A DNA stretch of 64,000 bases from Lyophyllum atratum (Eukaryota > Basidiomycota > Agaricomycetes > Agaricales > Lyophyllaceae). The notes beneath the pieces are model-generated. The model was not told the DNA's origin. It worked only from the letters and a program-made list of their open reading frames with translations, and did no database searches. The stretch is from positions 310,001 to 374,000 of the forward strand of contig JACGCN010000044.1 in assembly GCA_014905825.1 (NCBI GenBank), given 5' to 3'. Below are positions 35,837 through 47,705 of this stretch, in pieces (the first letter of the stretch is position 1; the number at the start of each line of letters is the position of its first letter). The translations under genes were made by a program, and so were the position numbers.

Positions 35837-38800
35837 GATGACTAGTAACGAAGCTGGGGGAGTGCCTGCAGATGTGGAACGAGCTGCTGTTCAACATCGG
35901 GTTCTAAGAGGGTCATTAAATATGGGTCAGGATCCGGGATCAGGACAGATCTGGGACAAGATTATAATTTTCTCTCAAGGGTTTCTAGGATGGGTGTGCC
36001 CCGTGGCCAGCCTTTGGGCGTCATGTCGGGAGAGAAGACGGGAGAAGAAAGGAGATTTACCGAGCTCGAGGTAACCGAAGGGCTAAGAAAGGGTCTTTGG
36101 GACAGCTGTTATAGATTCGTAATGATGCATGGAAGAAATGAATGTAGGAAATGAAAACTGGGGTGCTCAGATGGTGGAGGTCAGGATTCAGCAAGACGCC
36201 AGGACGGGTTCGACGGAAACAGTTTGTGATCGGCTAAATATACGACCCCATCATGGAATCATCTGCCGATCCCTTTCAGTGAAACCACCTAGGTTAACCC
36301 TGCTAACACCTTCAAAGGAGAGAGATCTTCATCGATAACGGCTCCCTTCTCCAGGCCTGTAGCAGCCTGTAGCCAGCTAAGGACCGATGGTCGGTCCAAA
36401 GCGGAACGGAATCAAGTCGGTGCTTTGAAGCATGATTGCATTTCTACCCCAAAGCTGCCAGTTGGCATCGTCCGGCATGAGTTCGCTATCTTTATGTTAA
36501 TGGAGCTCCACCCCAGATAGGCCCTCATCGATGCTTCTATCTTTCTCTAGCTAGCCGCCCGTCTAGGATCTTGTCCGCCCTAGGTTCCGCAAATTACCTG
36601 GTCACCTATCTTGTTCCACTGACGTGTTGGCGGGGTGCAAGCATCAGAGTTCTAGCATCTCTCAGTCGAGAGCTTGGTAGCGTGATGCAAGGGTGATGTC
36701 GACACTTTTGTGGCTAGCCTTGACTTGCCTTAGACCTTGCTTCTCGTTGCGACCCCTTCATCTCGCTTCGTCCTATCACTCGATTGCCGAGAATTCTTCT
36801 GCACTGGTGTTCATTGTTTCTTTCTCCTTGATTACCTTCGGCTGGCCTCGTTGTTAGCAAGGCTTGTACTTCGACCTGTGATCATGGATAAGGTATGCAC
36901 TACACCTGCTTAACGACTATGACCGCAAAGGCTGCTTGTGATCAGGCACTCAATGCGAGTGGCTCTTGGAAGTACGGACTCCTGACCATCGATAGGGCTG
37001 AAGTAGCAGACACATGAAAGAACCTGGCGGCGTCAGGACCGAGTGTTATCTGGACATATATTGCGTTATCATACGATGGTTCAAAGTTTGCAGGAGCTTG
37101 AATGAGGAGCTTGACGTCAGTGGGAGAGAGTTGGTATGCATCTTGATATCTGGTTGTGGATCCATCTTCTTTAACAGCCCCTTATTGACACGGTTAGCAT
37201 GAACAAATCATTGCAGTCTTTCATCTCGGGCTCTCTCGTGTCATCTTATAATGGGCCATTATAAACTTCCCTGCGGCACGATCTTCATATCATGGTATCA
37301 GCAATTCATAGTCACTACCGGCAAGGCCTCTTTTGTGAATGTCTACGAATGCATTCATTTCCATCTGGAAGCTATGTTGTTCTTTCTGCCTCGGCTCTCG
37401 GGACATGGCCTCGTAGGCCTCGTGTCAGACATGCAATGAGACTGCCACATGGTATGCTCGAGTTCTACAACCATGGGCAGTTAGAAATGAACTTTCGTCA
37501 TTGACTGAGCACACGACTTCCAAGAGATCAATCTTATTGGATAAACGACATGAAGCCATTGATATCAAGAGCATGGAACACGTTGCTGTTGAACAGGGAG
37601 ATGTCAGCCGAGGAACTGTTCATGCATATGAGAAAGTAAGAAGGCGCCAAACTTCCATATACCCAATCGGCACAGATTTTTATTGCACACGTACAATACA
37701 ATGACTTGTCCAGGATTTTGACATATCAAATGATACATTTCGACTTCCGTAGAAGGCGTCCACGACTGGGTACGGAGCCTTGACACGCTGCATCTCACGA
37801 CTCGCGGACTTACTTGAGCATATGCAAAACGTAGTCGCGATAAGACGAAGACGTGGGCGAAAATCACTCATAAAGTCAAAATTCAAAGCTACTAACTCCT
37901 CGCTGGCTCAACTAGGCCTATAATAATGAACCTCTTATCAATGTCAACAGACATGCTATCTTGTAACAAGGAACCCAAGGAGTCGATGCGTATAGCCGAG
38001 GATCGGCAGGAATTAGAATCTTGAATCGAGGTATAGGCAGATTATGACTTATGAACGAGTTTACACCTCAGTGATTAAAAATTGAAAGAGGAGCGGTAAG
38101 AACCTACTCGCTTACATTCAAAGATAATCCAAAGCACCACCATAGGTTTCCATTATTCGAAGTCTGATAACTGCGATAAGGCTTGTTAAGGAGAGTGTAA
38201 ATGCCATCGAGGCGATGGGATAGAAAAAGGCACCTATAGATTATTTCCGTAAGCGATAAAGCAGGTATGCATGCATATGGTGCCAGCATCAGGGAAGTCA
38301 ATATTGGAATGGCAAATTATCGCGATCGAATGACACTATCGAAGTCTGAAACTTGTTGTCCATGAAGGTGGCAGACGATGGTAGGACTTGTCGATGTACT
38401 CGGAAGTTTCCCGTTTCCAAACGAGATATTCATGGAAGATGACATGGCTCTAGAACAAGGATTCCTTGTACAGTGGATGTTCACTCCATGCATGTTATGT
38501 TACCATGCAAGAGCGGCAAGCTATCTCACAGCAGAAGACTGCAAGATGGGAATCCGACGCTCAGGGGCTGGTTGATGTGCATCGTATGAGAGAAAATTTT
38601 ATCCAAAAAAGCCCACCTACCACATATAAGTACCATGTACCCAGTGTCATCGAAGTAATTATGGTGTGAGTGTAGGAGCATGATCTAGCATAATCTAATC
38701 TAATCGGATCCATACACATACACTGATCCAAACATGCATACATGGGAGAATGTGCCTGATGGTGACAGTGCGTCCGCGTCAACAGCCGCTGCCCACTCCA

Positions 38801-38956
38801 TTCTCCACAGTGCGTTCACTGTAGAGCTCACGACTCCTTCACGATCAAGTCACGAACCTGCATGTATCTTCTTAACTCTCATCATCTGTAACTGCACATC
38901 GAGCCCAACTATCTAAACGCTATCTATTCTGCTGCAATCTTTTGATCGCATTTGAC
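35837..38956. other. 3.1-kb stretch without a supportable gene
   Basis: I found no open frame with recognisable domains or consistent splicing on either strand. Short frames (36129-36338, 37014-37202, 37604-37867) show no known motif. An ATGGATAAG followed by a consensus donor (36884) and an acceptor near 36946 could begin a small spliced transcript, but the frame closes after about 25 codons. The last few hundred bases are promoter for the Kelch gene. No transposon ends or tandem array were seen. Confidence 0.6.
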
Positions 38957-41900
38957 ATGAACGCAAAGTTACTATGCAGCCTTTGCCTCGCTTACTTATT
39001 ATCAGAACGAGTTTCTGCGTACGCCGCGGCCCCAAGGTGTTTTTTTAATACACTCGTTCTACTGCACAAAGCTGAGTTCTGTTCAGGTGGGGTCAGGCGA
39101 CCGTTTTGATCAACGATGCACTATTCGTTCATGGAGGGAAAACAGACCCATTCAACGAATACAGTTATACCGCTGCTCCAAACAACGGCGATCTACTATA
39201 CCTCCCTCTATCCGCATCATTTGACATATCTTCGCCGCCGTGGCAGCTGCTGAACATTTCCACAAACTCGTCAAGCGCTGAATCGCCTTCGCTCTCTTGG
39301 CACACTCTCTCAGCCTTCAATACGTCGCATGTTCTCCTCTTTGGTGGACAGCCAGGTCCCAACTCTGCAACCGTGCTTGTAGGCGCTGCGGACTCTGCGT
39401 ACTTGCTCAACCTGTACGATCGAGTGCAACCATCATGGTCAACAGAACCGGTGTCTTGGGCAAATGAACCTATACGACGTGTTCATCATTCTTCTGCGAC
39501 CGCAACCTCTGGATCCGTTTTTATCATTGGGGGAGAAAAGGCTGATGACTCCAACATTGCCTTCGCTAATCATTACATCTTCAACCCCAACGTACCGTCA
39601 TTTACCCTTCTCCCTCCCGACAATGGCCCTCCAGACCTCACTGGGCACTCTTCCGTTATGTTACCAGACGGTCGCTTGCTCGTCTTTGGGGGCTACAGCC
39701 AGTCTTCGGGCGCATTGATACCATTCTCGACGATCTGGGCTCTCGACACTTCTCAGCCATCCCAACCCTGGTCATTAATCAGTGTCTCCAATTCTTCACT
39801 ACCCTCTCCGCGTAGGGCATTTCCTGCTGCCGCCATCGCGGGTGAAAAGGTCTTGATTCACGGAGGCTGTGATGCTATGCTTCAAAACAACTTCGCAGAT
39901 GGGTGGATTCTCGACACGTCCCAGGATCCTATGGTCTGGGCACAGGTTGATGCATTGACTCAACTGGGTGCCCGAAGAGATCATTTTGCGGCACCATATG
40001 GAAATCAAGTCATTTTTGGGTTCGGTACGTTTATCTACTTCTATCTTTCTTGACATCATATGAAGGTATCATCTTATAGGATTTGGGAACGACAAGGCGT
40101 CCCCCGCTTCCTTGCAGATTTACGATACAGAGAAAGGCTCTTTCACGTCAAGTTTCACACCACTATCGCCATCTTCCACTCCGAGCCAGACTCTTCCTGG
40201 CCCATCACAAACTTCTAAACGGCCGACTCCCACGGGCTCCACTAACGGTCACAGTTCTACCATTATTCATCCAACCAATACCGTTGGTCCTAATCCTGGG
40301 GGTCCTAACAATGGAGGAGGGGACGGGCGTCCGGGTGAGAGTAAAAGTAACAAGACGACCGCAATCGTCGTTGGGACTGTTGTAGGTGTCCTCGGCCTCT
40401 TGGCAGTCGCTCTCGCTGGGGCATACTATGTAAGGCGCCAGAAGCGCCATGTGGATAGTGAAAGGCGATTCACAGCACTTCAAACAAGCGACAATGACGA
40501 TGAAGAGGACAGCCCACACTTCGCTGGTGGCATCCCTGCTGCCCATTTCCCACAAGACGTATCAATGCCCACAAGCCGTCATGGCTGGGATCTCGGGATC
40601 TTTAATTTGCTGGGAATTGCTGGAGCCTTTTCAGACGCGGGGACAAGATCTAGAAGCGCCAGATATGTTCCCGAAAGGAGGGATATGTTGGCTGATGAGG
40701 ATTCTAGGGACTTCGGCGCATGGCATGATGCAAGGAGGCGAGACGGCACTGGAGGCAGCTCATGGTCGCTGATGAGTATCATCGGTTCTCGAAAGAGGAG
40801 TCGCGAGCCTAGTATTGCTGGTAGTGTCGGGGGAGCTTCATGGAGAGAGAAAATCGATCCTTTCCAGGATGGGGCTGCACTGATGAGAGACGAAGAAACC
40901 AGTTATGGAGGGACTTCAAGGCCTCATGGACGGAGACAGCTCAGCTACACAAGCACCCGGAGCTATCGCGATCCTTTTGCAGATCCAATTCAAGAAGAAT
41001 CATCAGGCCACTACGCAGACGAAGGCGAAGGCCAAGCATCTACACAGCCCTATCTTCATCCTATACCTCCACAGCTCCCGATCCTACGAACCATACTCCC
41101 TGTATCGCAAGGTGGACATTCGCTTAGCCCGTTGACCGAGCGTACATCACAGAATACTCTTTCTATCAACGACCCGTCGACCTCTGTGTCCTCACATGCG
41201 ACAGCTCTAAGCAGTCCATTCGACACTCCCTCGAATTTCACGTCTCATAATTCTCTTGACGCTCCAAAATCCTCAGGTTCCTTCACTTCGTCGATTATTG
41301 GTGCCGCTGCTCCGAACCTGCCCATGAAGCGAAGTGATTCTTGGTGGACCCGTTTCTCGCGTACAAGTTTCCTCGATCGGCGTCCGAGTGACTCTTTGAG
41401 ATCGAAAGGAATGCTCGAGTTCAGAGATCCCAATCCGCCCCCACGCCTGGTTGCCATACAAGAGAGCGTGTATTCTGCATCCCCCGATCGACATTCCCCA
41501 AAATCTCAGCTTTCCGATTCTTCTCAACCAGGCGCTATTTCACGGCAAGCTTCGAGACTACGAGGAGGCCATAACAAATCCCTGTCTTCTGTGAGGACCG
41601 CGGACACAGAGGCGATTGAGAGAATGGCGGGGACAATGGATGTTGTTCAACTGCAGAGATCAGGCAGTCGGCGAACGGCCAGCACAGGCACCACCGCTAG
41701 TTTGAGTATCGATACTCGCCCGGATTCGGAGATTCATGAGGATCATGGTCCCGGTGGATACGGAAATCCTGAAATGATGACCTTTGTGTCCCCTGTCGAG
41801 ATGGCGGACGCCGAGTCCTTTCCCTACCATCCGTCCACTCAACCCCCAACAGTATTATCATCGCCAGCGTCTCCTTCGAAACACAACCCACCACCTTCCT

Positions 41901-42103
41901 CTGGTGCAGTTGCGGCCCGGATACAGGATTTCGAGCGACGGCAGTCCCAAGACCAGCCTCCACTCCTCAGCAACACCAAGAGGCACGAGGAACGGTCAAA
42001 CAAGCGGACTCATGGCACGCCCGTGAACTATGGGCTGATACCACGGGCAAGTCTATTTGTCGCAAATCCCGACCATAGAACTTTACCATCAGGCGACTCG
42101 TGA
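38957..42103 (+). CDS. Kelch-repeat (galactose-oxidase-like) single-pass membrane protein
   Basis: Large surface or secretory-pathway protein of unknown role. The first exon encodes a signal peptide (MNAKLLCSLCLAYLLSERVS) and splices to WGQATVLINDALFVHGGKTD, the first Kelch-type blade. Further blades show HVLLFGGQPG, SGSVFIIGGEKA, GRLLVFGGYSQ and EKVLIHGGCDA, each with the hydrophobic-GG core. A Ser/Thr/Pro/Gly linker follows, then one membrane helix (AIVVGTVVGVLGLLAVALAGA) with RRQKRH on its inner side. The cytoplasmic tail of about 540 residues is Ser/Arg/Pro-rich and low complexity, with no domain I recognise. Only two introns, few for this genome. Such Kelch-helix-tail proteins occur in many Agaricomycetes. 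The stop is at 42101-42103. Confidence 0.8.
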
Positions 42104-44105
42104 CATCTTTCCCATGGACAGCCCTTTCCCACCAACACAGCTACTCTATTACTTTCACACCCACATTCACGACCACCATAGCATTTCACGTTATCGAATT
42201 TTTATTGATGTTCCGAGTTCATGGCACTAGGACAGTTGATCTTTTATCGTACCCGCACCGCTGTATAGGAGTTAAGTATGTGTTTTTTTCAGTTCGGACA
42301 ACGTGTATTCCCATTTCTGTATCCTGGCCTATATGTAGTTTCCATCAGTCGGTACCATTTATACACGATAAACTAACCTTTTCATGCCGCGCTAGCTAGG
42401 CAGCCGGAGGTCTTGTGAAACCGTCCGAGTCGGCCAACTTCCCTCTGGCTCTCGCTATCGGCCGTCTGATGTTGCCATCTTAACACAGCACTCGGCCCAT
42501 TACGCACACAAGGACTCAGTTATAAACCTTGTTTGAATGATCGTGTTTGCGGACAACCACGAGGGTTCTGATTCTTGGAGAACGCGTCTGGGACACACAC
42601 TGCTGTCCGATATTGGCATGAGGCATCGCCATTCTGTAGAACGTTGTACCTAAAATGGGAAGGCAGGGATAACCCGTGGCCACGCAGAGGGCTCGATTGT
42701 GACTCAGAGATAGCCGCGAGATGATTATGTGCCTTCATTCGGAGAAAATGTCGATGGTGGTACCGTTTGTTTTATAATGAAGGTGCCTAAAGCCCTGAGT
42801 CGTCTGTTAATTACATCCTCACAAACCTGCAACACTCGAAGCGAAGTGCAGTTACTAGGAATAGGATACTTTCGAGATGGAAACAAAATATAGTCAGATC
42901 TCCGCATTTCTAGAACAGACACAGAGAACAACCTGGACGCCCGGCGATCTGGTCTCCAGATGGCAATTCCATCCGTGATCTCAATATCGAAACTGGGGAG
43001 TGAATGGGGAGAAGGCTTTAGGCAATGCCGTCCATTTGGTTAGATCGAAGGAACGAGGCCGAGGTCATGCGTGCGGTACGGCGGGGAAGGCACACTTCCC
43101 CTTTACACTCTGTACACATGGATCGTGTATTAGGGAGCCCCCTGCCCACGGGGTCGGAAGCAAACTTGTACCCCACTAGATTCGCTGGGTTTTAACTCGA
43201 TACCAGGATCCACCTAAGCCCACAACAGCATGAGTCAGGACTCAGAAACTACGGTTGCACGGTGGTTCACGCAGGGCGTTGGGTTCTACGATGATGAGTC
43301 TGGCATCGCTGCCGGCGACCGCATGAGTCAAATGTCAATATATCCAAGATAAGATGTTCCCTATGCCGAGTCGGTGCAACGACATTAGGTTCCACCGTTC
43401 CTCTACAATATGATTCGAGCAGACCGTCAATGATTCCGGAAACCAGACGATCACTATAAACCGAATCCGGTATAGTTGGCAAGGCACGTCGAAGTAAGTT
43501 ACGGAGAGACCACCATATTGCCGATGGCCGCAGCATGTTTCCTGTCAAGATTCAAGCTGCGCTATCTTGGCTCGCAAAGAGACTAGAAAATAACAAGACA
43601 TGTCAAGGCATACCAAAGTACACTTTTTCGGTGCAACATCGATCCCCATAGATTCCTGGAAGGGATTTGAAACAGATGATTCTTGTTGTACCTTGGTCCT
43701 TTCTAGGGGCTAAAGCGAGAAAGAGAGGTTAGTTTCAAGCACTGCCAACAAACATCATGCCATACTGTTACGACACGGGCCTTCCTTCGAAAATGGGGCG
43801 TGTATCATTGACGCAAGTGGGCAGATATAAGGTGTCGAGGGTCCTGACAATGAAAAGGGAAAGGCGCCCGAGAACCCTAGAAGTCAGATGTCACAAGCGC
43901 GCCACTCAATGTATTGAAGCCTCGACTTGGAATCATGATCCCGCAATAGCTCAGCTGACTAGATAACGTGTAGGGATTTGCTGATCGCTGATTGAATGAT
44001 GTTTGAAGTGCTGTGCATTGCAGAGTAGCTATTACAGTACAATCGTGTCGTTCTTGAATTAGGACTATTGCGCTTGGATATCACGGTAACCTGTATTCAT
44101 CATGT
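42104..44105. other. 2-kb intergenic stretch without a supportable gene
   Basis: No protein family was recognised. A minus-strand frame at 43267-43548 (93 codons) contains no motif. The left end is 3' flank of the Kelch gene, the right end 3' flank of the acyl-CoA-binding protein, so two convergent transcripts end here. No repeat array or RNA gene was identified. Confidence 0.55.
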
Positions 44106-44635
44106 TTAGGCAGCCTCGATCTCTTTGATGTAGTTCTTTGACTCGTCGTCATCCACCTTTGCGAGGATCTAAAGGACGATGTTGTCAAGAGCAAGACGCA
44201 AAGAAAATGCTCGACTTACCTCTAGCAGCTTCTCGACGTACTTGGCGTATGCATCTTCCTGAGAGACACCCTTAACCTCTGTCCATGCATCCCTGAAGTG
44301 TGATCGGTGTTAATGATCATATTGGGAGGCGAGATAAGATGATCGAACTAACCATTTCGCCTTACCCGCGAAGTCCAGCATGCCTGGGCGAGTGGTCTCG
44401 TTGTCTCCGAACTTCGCTGAACTCAAAATGAGCTCACAATTCTTGCAGAAGGTATGTGACGTTAACCTTGCTTGAAGTACTTATAAAACTGGAGGAAAGG
44501 CGGTTAGATCGTGACTTGGTCAAGCAGCGTCATTAGCCTTACATAGAGTTGTTCATCGGTGGTTGGCTTGATCTTGCCGTCCTTGGGAAGGCTTCCAATA
44601 ATCGCGACGGCTTTGTCGAACTTTGCCTGACTCAT
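44106..44635 (-). CDS. ACB1: Acyl-CoA-binding protein
   Basis: Small cytosolic protein that binds long-chain acyl-CoA esters and buffers their pool. Exons join as MSQAKFDKAVAIIGSLPKDG-KIKPTTDEQLY, FYKYFKQ, SAKFGDNETTRPGMLDFAGKAKW, DAWTEVKGVSQEDAYAKYVEKLLE and ILAKVDDDESKNYIKEIEAA. The acyl-CoA-contact residues are present: Tyr of EQLY and of YKYFKQ, Lys in YKYFKQ and KAKW, and Trp-Asp-Ala-Trp. Length of about 100 residues matches the family. Five exons with four short introns; a Gly codon is split near the third exon. It shares a 543-bp divergent promoter with the tandem-PH gene and acts upstream of, or beside, lipid synthesis together with FAS1 further right. Confidence 0.9.
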
Positions 44636-45178
44636 GGTGAATATATGTAGGGAGAATGTAGTTGATCAACAAGATCAGCGTGTCGTTACCATCGATAAAG
44701 CTCCGCCCAAATAGGTCAGGCCTTCAGTTGGCTTTGTTAGGTCCAATGCTGGCCGAGGTCAAACATTCGTTACAGTCTTCACGACGCATGATAGTCGGAG
44801 CCTCGAAGGCGCCAAACTGGACATCTCCTTAGCTGGAGAACGTGGAGGAAGGAGTAGAAAGCGTTCTAGTACCGAACTTGGGGGTGCATCCAAACGACTT
44901 AAATTTTAAATAAACGGAATTTCCCACTGCCAATTGTCTACCCATTCATCCGCTCCAATACTTTCTTCCAGTAAATATAATAACAGATTCGAAGGTTAAT
45001 ATTACAAGAGACAATGAATGGCAGAGTGGCCAGACACGGTCGTAGACGGCCGATCCCACGTGCAGAGGGGTAATTAACCGGACTGTGAACTCGACTATAA
45101 ACACCTCGACAAGCAGTCGAGTGGCTCTCGTCGTACCCCCAGCTGGGCATCGCCCCGCCCTGCTATCGTGCTACCACA

Positions 45179-46794
45179 ATGCCTTCTGCTGCTCCGCCTT
45201 CGCCTCAAGAGATACATCGCAAGCTTTCAGTGCATTCCGTTGCCAGAAGCGCTAAGGCGAGTCTTGTCGATCAATCTGACAAGCAGTCTCACAATTGACA
45301 CAACTTGGTGATTCCTAGCCATCGACCATATCCATGTCCATAGATGCTGCAGTTTCCGGCACGGAGTCAGACTCAGACTCCATCTTGTCTCCCAATATCA
45401 TGAGTTCTCCTGGCCAGGGACTAAGTGGGAGCTTACATGGAGGCTCGTCCATGCAGCCTCCATTATCATCTATTGCAGAGCGGCGGTCTGGAAGTGGGGA
45501 GGATTCTGACGAGGAAGAGGAAGAGGAAGGTGGCTGGAAGGCGGCGGATATCAGGGGACGACCTCGCGACTCGGTGGATGAGAGTGTAATCAAATCTGGA
45601 TATCTGTGGAAGAAGGGTGAAAGACGGAAGGTGCGATCGACATTTCTCATACGCCTTTTCTACTGAGACTGCCCCTGTAGACCTGGAAGAAACGTTGGTT
45701 CGTCTTGCGACCAGCTCACCTGGCATACTACAAGAATTCCGCTGAATACCAACTCCTCCGACTCTTGGAGCTTTCCGACGTGCATTCCTGTACACAAGTT
45801 GCCCTCAAGCGTCATGATAATACGTTCGGCCTCGTCTCGCCTGTCCGGACATTTTACTTGCAAGCTAAGACGTCGGGTGAGGTGCAAGAATGGGTCCGGG
45901 CTATTGAAGAGGCCAGGCAGACTCTGACGGCCACCTCGACGCAAAACTCTGTCTCGAGTCCGATCCCGATCCCGACACCGACACGAGGGTCGCCTTCCCA
46001 CCTCCCTCCGCCCACCCCATCTCCCCCTTCCCATGGAGGTCGCGGTTATAACGTCACATCTTCCGACTCGGAAGATGCGTCGCCTAGCGAGCAACGCGTC
46101 CTTGCCGCATCTCAAGATCGACAGGTCTTGCCACCCTCTCCTACGAAACTGCAAGGGTCTGTTCCCAGGGACTCAGCAAAGATCATCCTCTCTGGTTATC
46201 TTATGAAATGTGGCTCAAAGCGCCGCAACTGGCGGAAACGGTGGTTCGTCCTCACTGGGGAAAAGCTGGTCTATTCGGGGAGTCATATGGTGCGTCTCAA
46301 GATAGATACAATTTTAGCGTTATTGAGGAATATCGTCATAGGACACCAAACCCCACCGACAGTTTTCGTTTTCGCAAATATTGGACGCACTGGAGTATGA
46401 TCTTCCTTCCCACCGCCATAATCCTGCTAGCCTCTCCTCGCCCATCGCAGCCTTACCTCCTTCAATTTCCCCTGCCTCGGATGCCGACGAGCTTCATGGG
46501 ACTCACACCTTCAAAATCGTCACCACGAAGCGGACCCTCCTACTTTGTGCGCCAACAGAAGAGGACGAGATTAAATGGTTAGGTGCTGTCCGCGCGCTAA
46601 TCGCCCGACGATCTGGGGCTGGGGCTGTGCCTGGAGAGCCAACATCGTACGCCATAACTTCTTCGCGGAGCGCTGACAGTCAATCTTCCGCTATGCACGC
46701 CGGCGGTAGCGGGATCAAAAATAAAGTCCGTCGCCTTAGCGTCAGCGCTTCGGGTGGAACGATTCCGCAGGAAAGCGCCCAGGAGAGGCCTTAA
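45179..46794 (+). CDS. Tandem PH-domain protein
   Basis: Likely phosphoinositide-binding adaptor. The start at 45179 (MPSAAPPSPQEIHRKLSV) splices, with an uncertain donor near 45260, to PSTISMSIDAAVSG and an acidic region (EDSDEEEEEE). The first PH domain runs from SVIKSGYLWKKGERRK through an intron to TWKKRWFVLRPAHLAYYKN and ends at VQEWVRAIEEAR. After a Pro/Ser linker with PIPIPTPT repeats, the second PH domain has ILSGYLMKCGSKRRNWRKRWFVL, splices to DTKPHRQFSFSQI, and ends with EIKWLGAVRALI. Both domains hold the K-x-n-(K/R)-x-R-W-F phosphoinositide site. No GAP or kinase domain accompanies them. The architecture resembles TAPP1/2. The stop is at 46792-46794. Confidence 0.8.
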
Positions 46795-47705
46795 AGTCGG
46801 GAAGTCTCCCTCTTTCAAAAAAAAAAACTGTACACCTCCTCTTTCCCCTGATATTTTACTGGACTCATATTCCCGTACTTTCGCGATACACCTCGTTTTC
46901 GGCAGTCCATCCTTCCTATATTTCTTATCGTTGGGCTCGTTCGCTGTATTCCCAAGCTCGTCTGTTAAACTCATATTCCACTTGCATCATATCAGGACCC
47001 ACATTCATTCAATGAGTCTTCTTTAATGGATCCTTGACTAGTAAGTAGCTGCTGTGTATCCTGACTGACCGACTTATTCCCACCACCGCAATCCCTGCTC
47101 GTTACCGCGAAGCGCGGAGTTGTGGGAACAAATTGAGCTGCTTTTGGCGAGAACTGACGGTCATCAGAGTGGTTACCGAGCCCCAAGCCCACAAAACAGA
47201 AACAAATCTCAAGACAATCCCGTAGTCAGCGGCCTCTGATGTTTTTTGTACTTTCGACAAGTTGATCAGGGTTTGGGCCTGGTGGAATGATTTTGGCAGG
47301 GCGTGTGGCGCAATGGAGTTGTTGGACCGGAGATGGAGGCTGAGTTGCTGAGTTGGCGGAGTCGAATGAATTGAATTGCCTCGTGGCGGTTCGCACAGCA
47401 GTGTTGTTCCCGATATGGGAAATCCGGTGGAACGTGTTGTCCGATCAGGACCCAGGACACCCAGCTGTCATTTACACCCTTTCGATCAAATGTATTCTCA
47501 CTCTGTGCACTTCCTGAAATCTCGTCTGTTCCTTCACCTTGGAATCAGTTCTCTACTTATACCATTTCATGGCTCCTCCTCCCGTCTCGACCGCCATCTC
47601 CCCGCCCTCTTCTATCTAATTCCCGCTGTACTCTTGCTCTCCCGTCAACACGCTATTCCTTGCTGTATCTCTTGCTTTCCAACACTGTATTCCATATAAT
47701 CACCC
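46795..47705. other. Intergenic region: 3' flank and pyrimidine-rich promoter/5' leader
   Basis: Begins with the 3' flank of the PH-domain gene, including an A-tract at about 46816-46826. From roughly 47510 to 47700 the plus strand is strongly pyrimidine-rich (CTCC, TCTCCC, CTTTCC runs), as is common just upstream of transcription starts in basidiomycetes, and belongs to the Zn2Cys6 gene beginning at 47706. No gene was recognised. Confidence 0.5.

Noticed and set aside
36884..37017. Possible small spliced gene starting ATGGATAAG
   Set aside because: The spliced frame ends after about 25 codons with no recognisable product.
43267..43548. 93-codon minus-strand frame
   Set aside because: No recognisable domain, no partner exons, no conserved start context.
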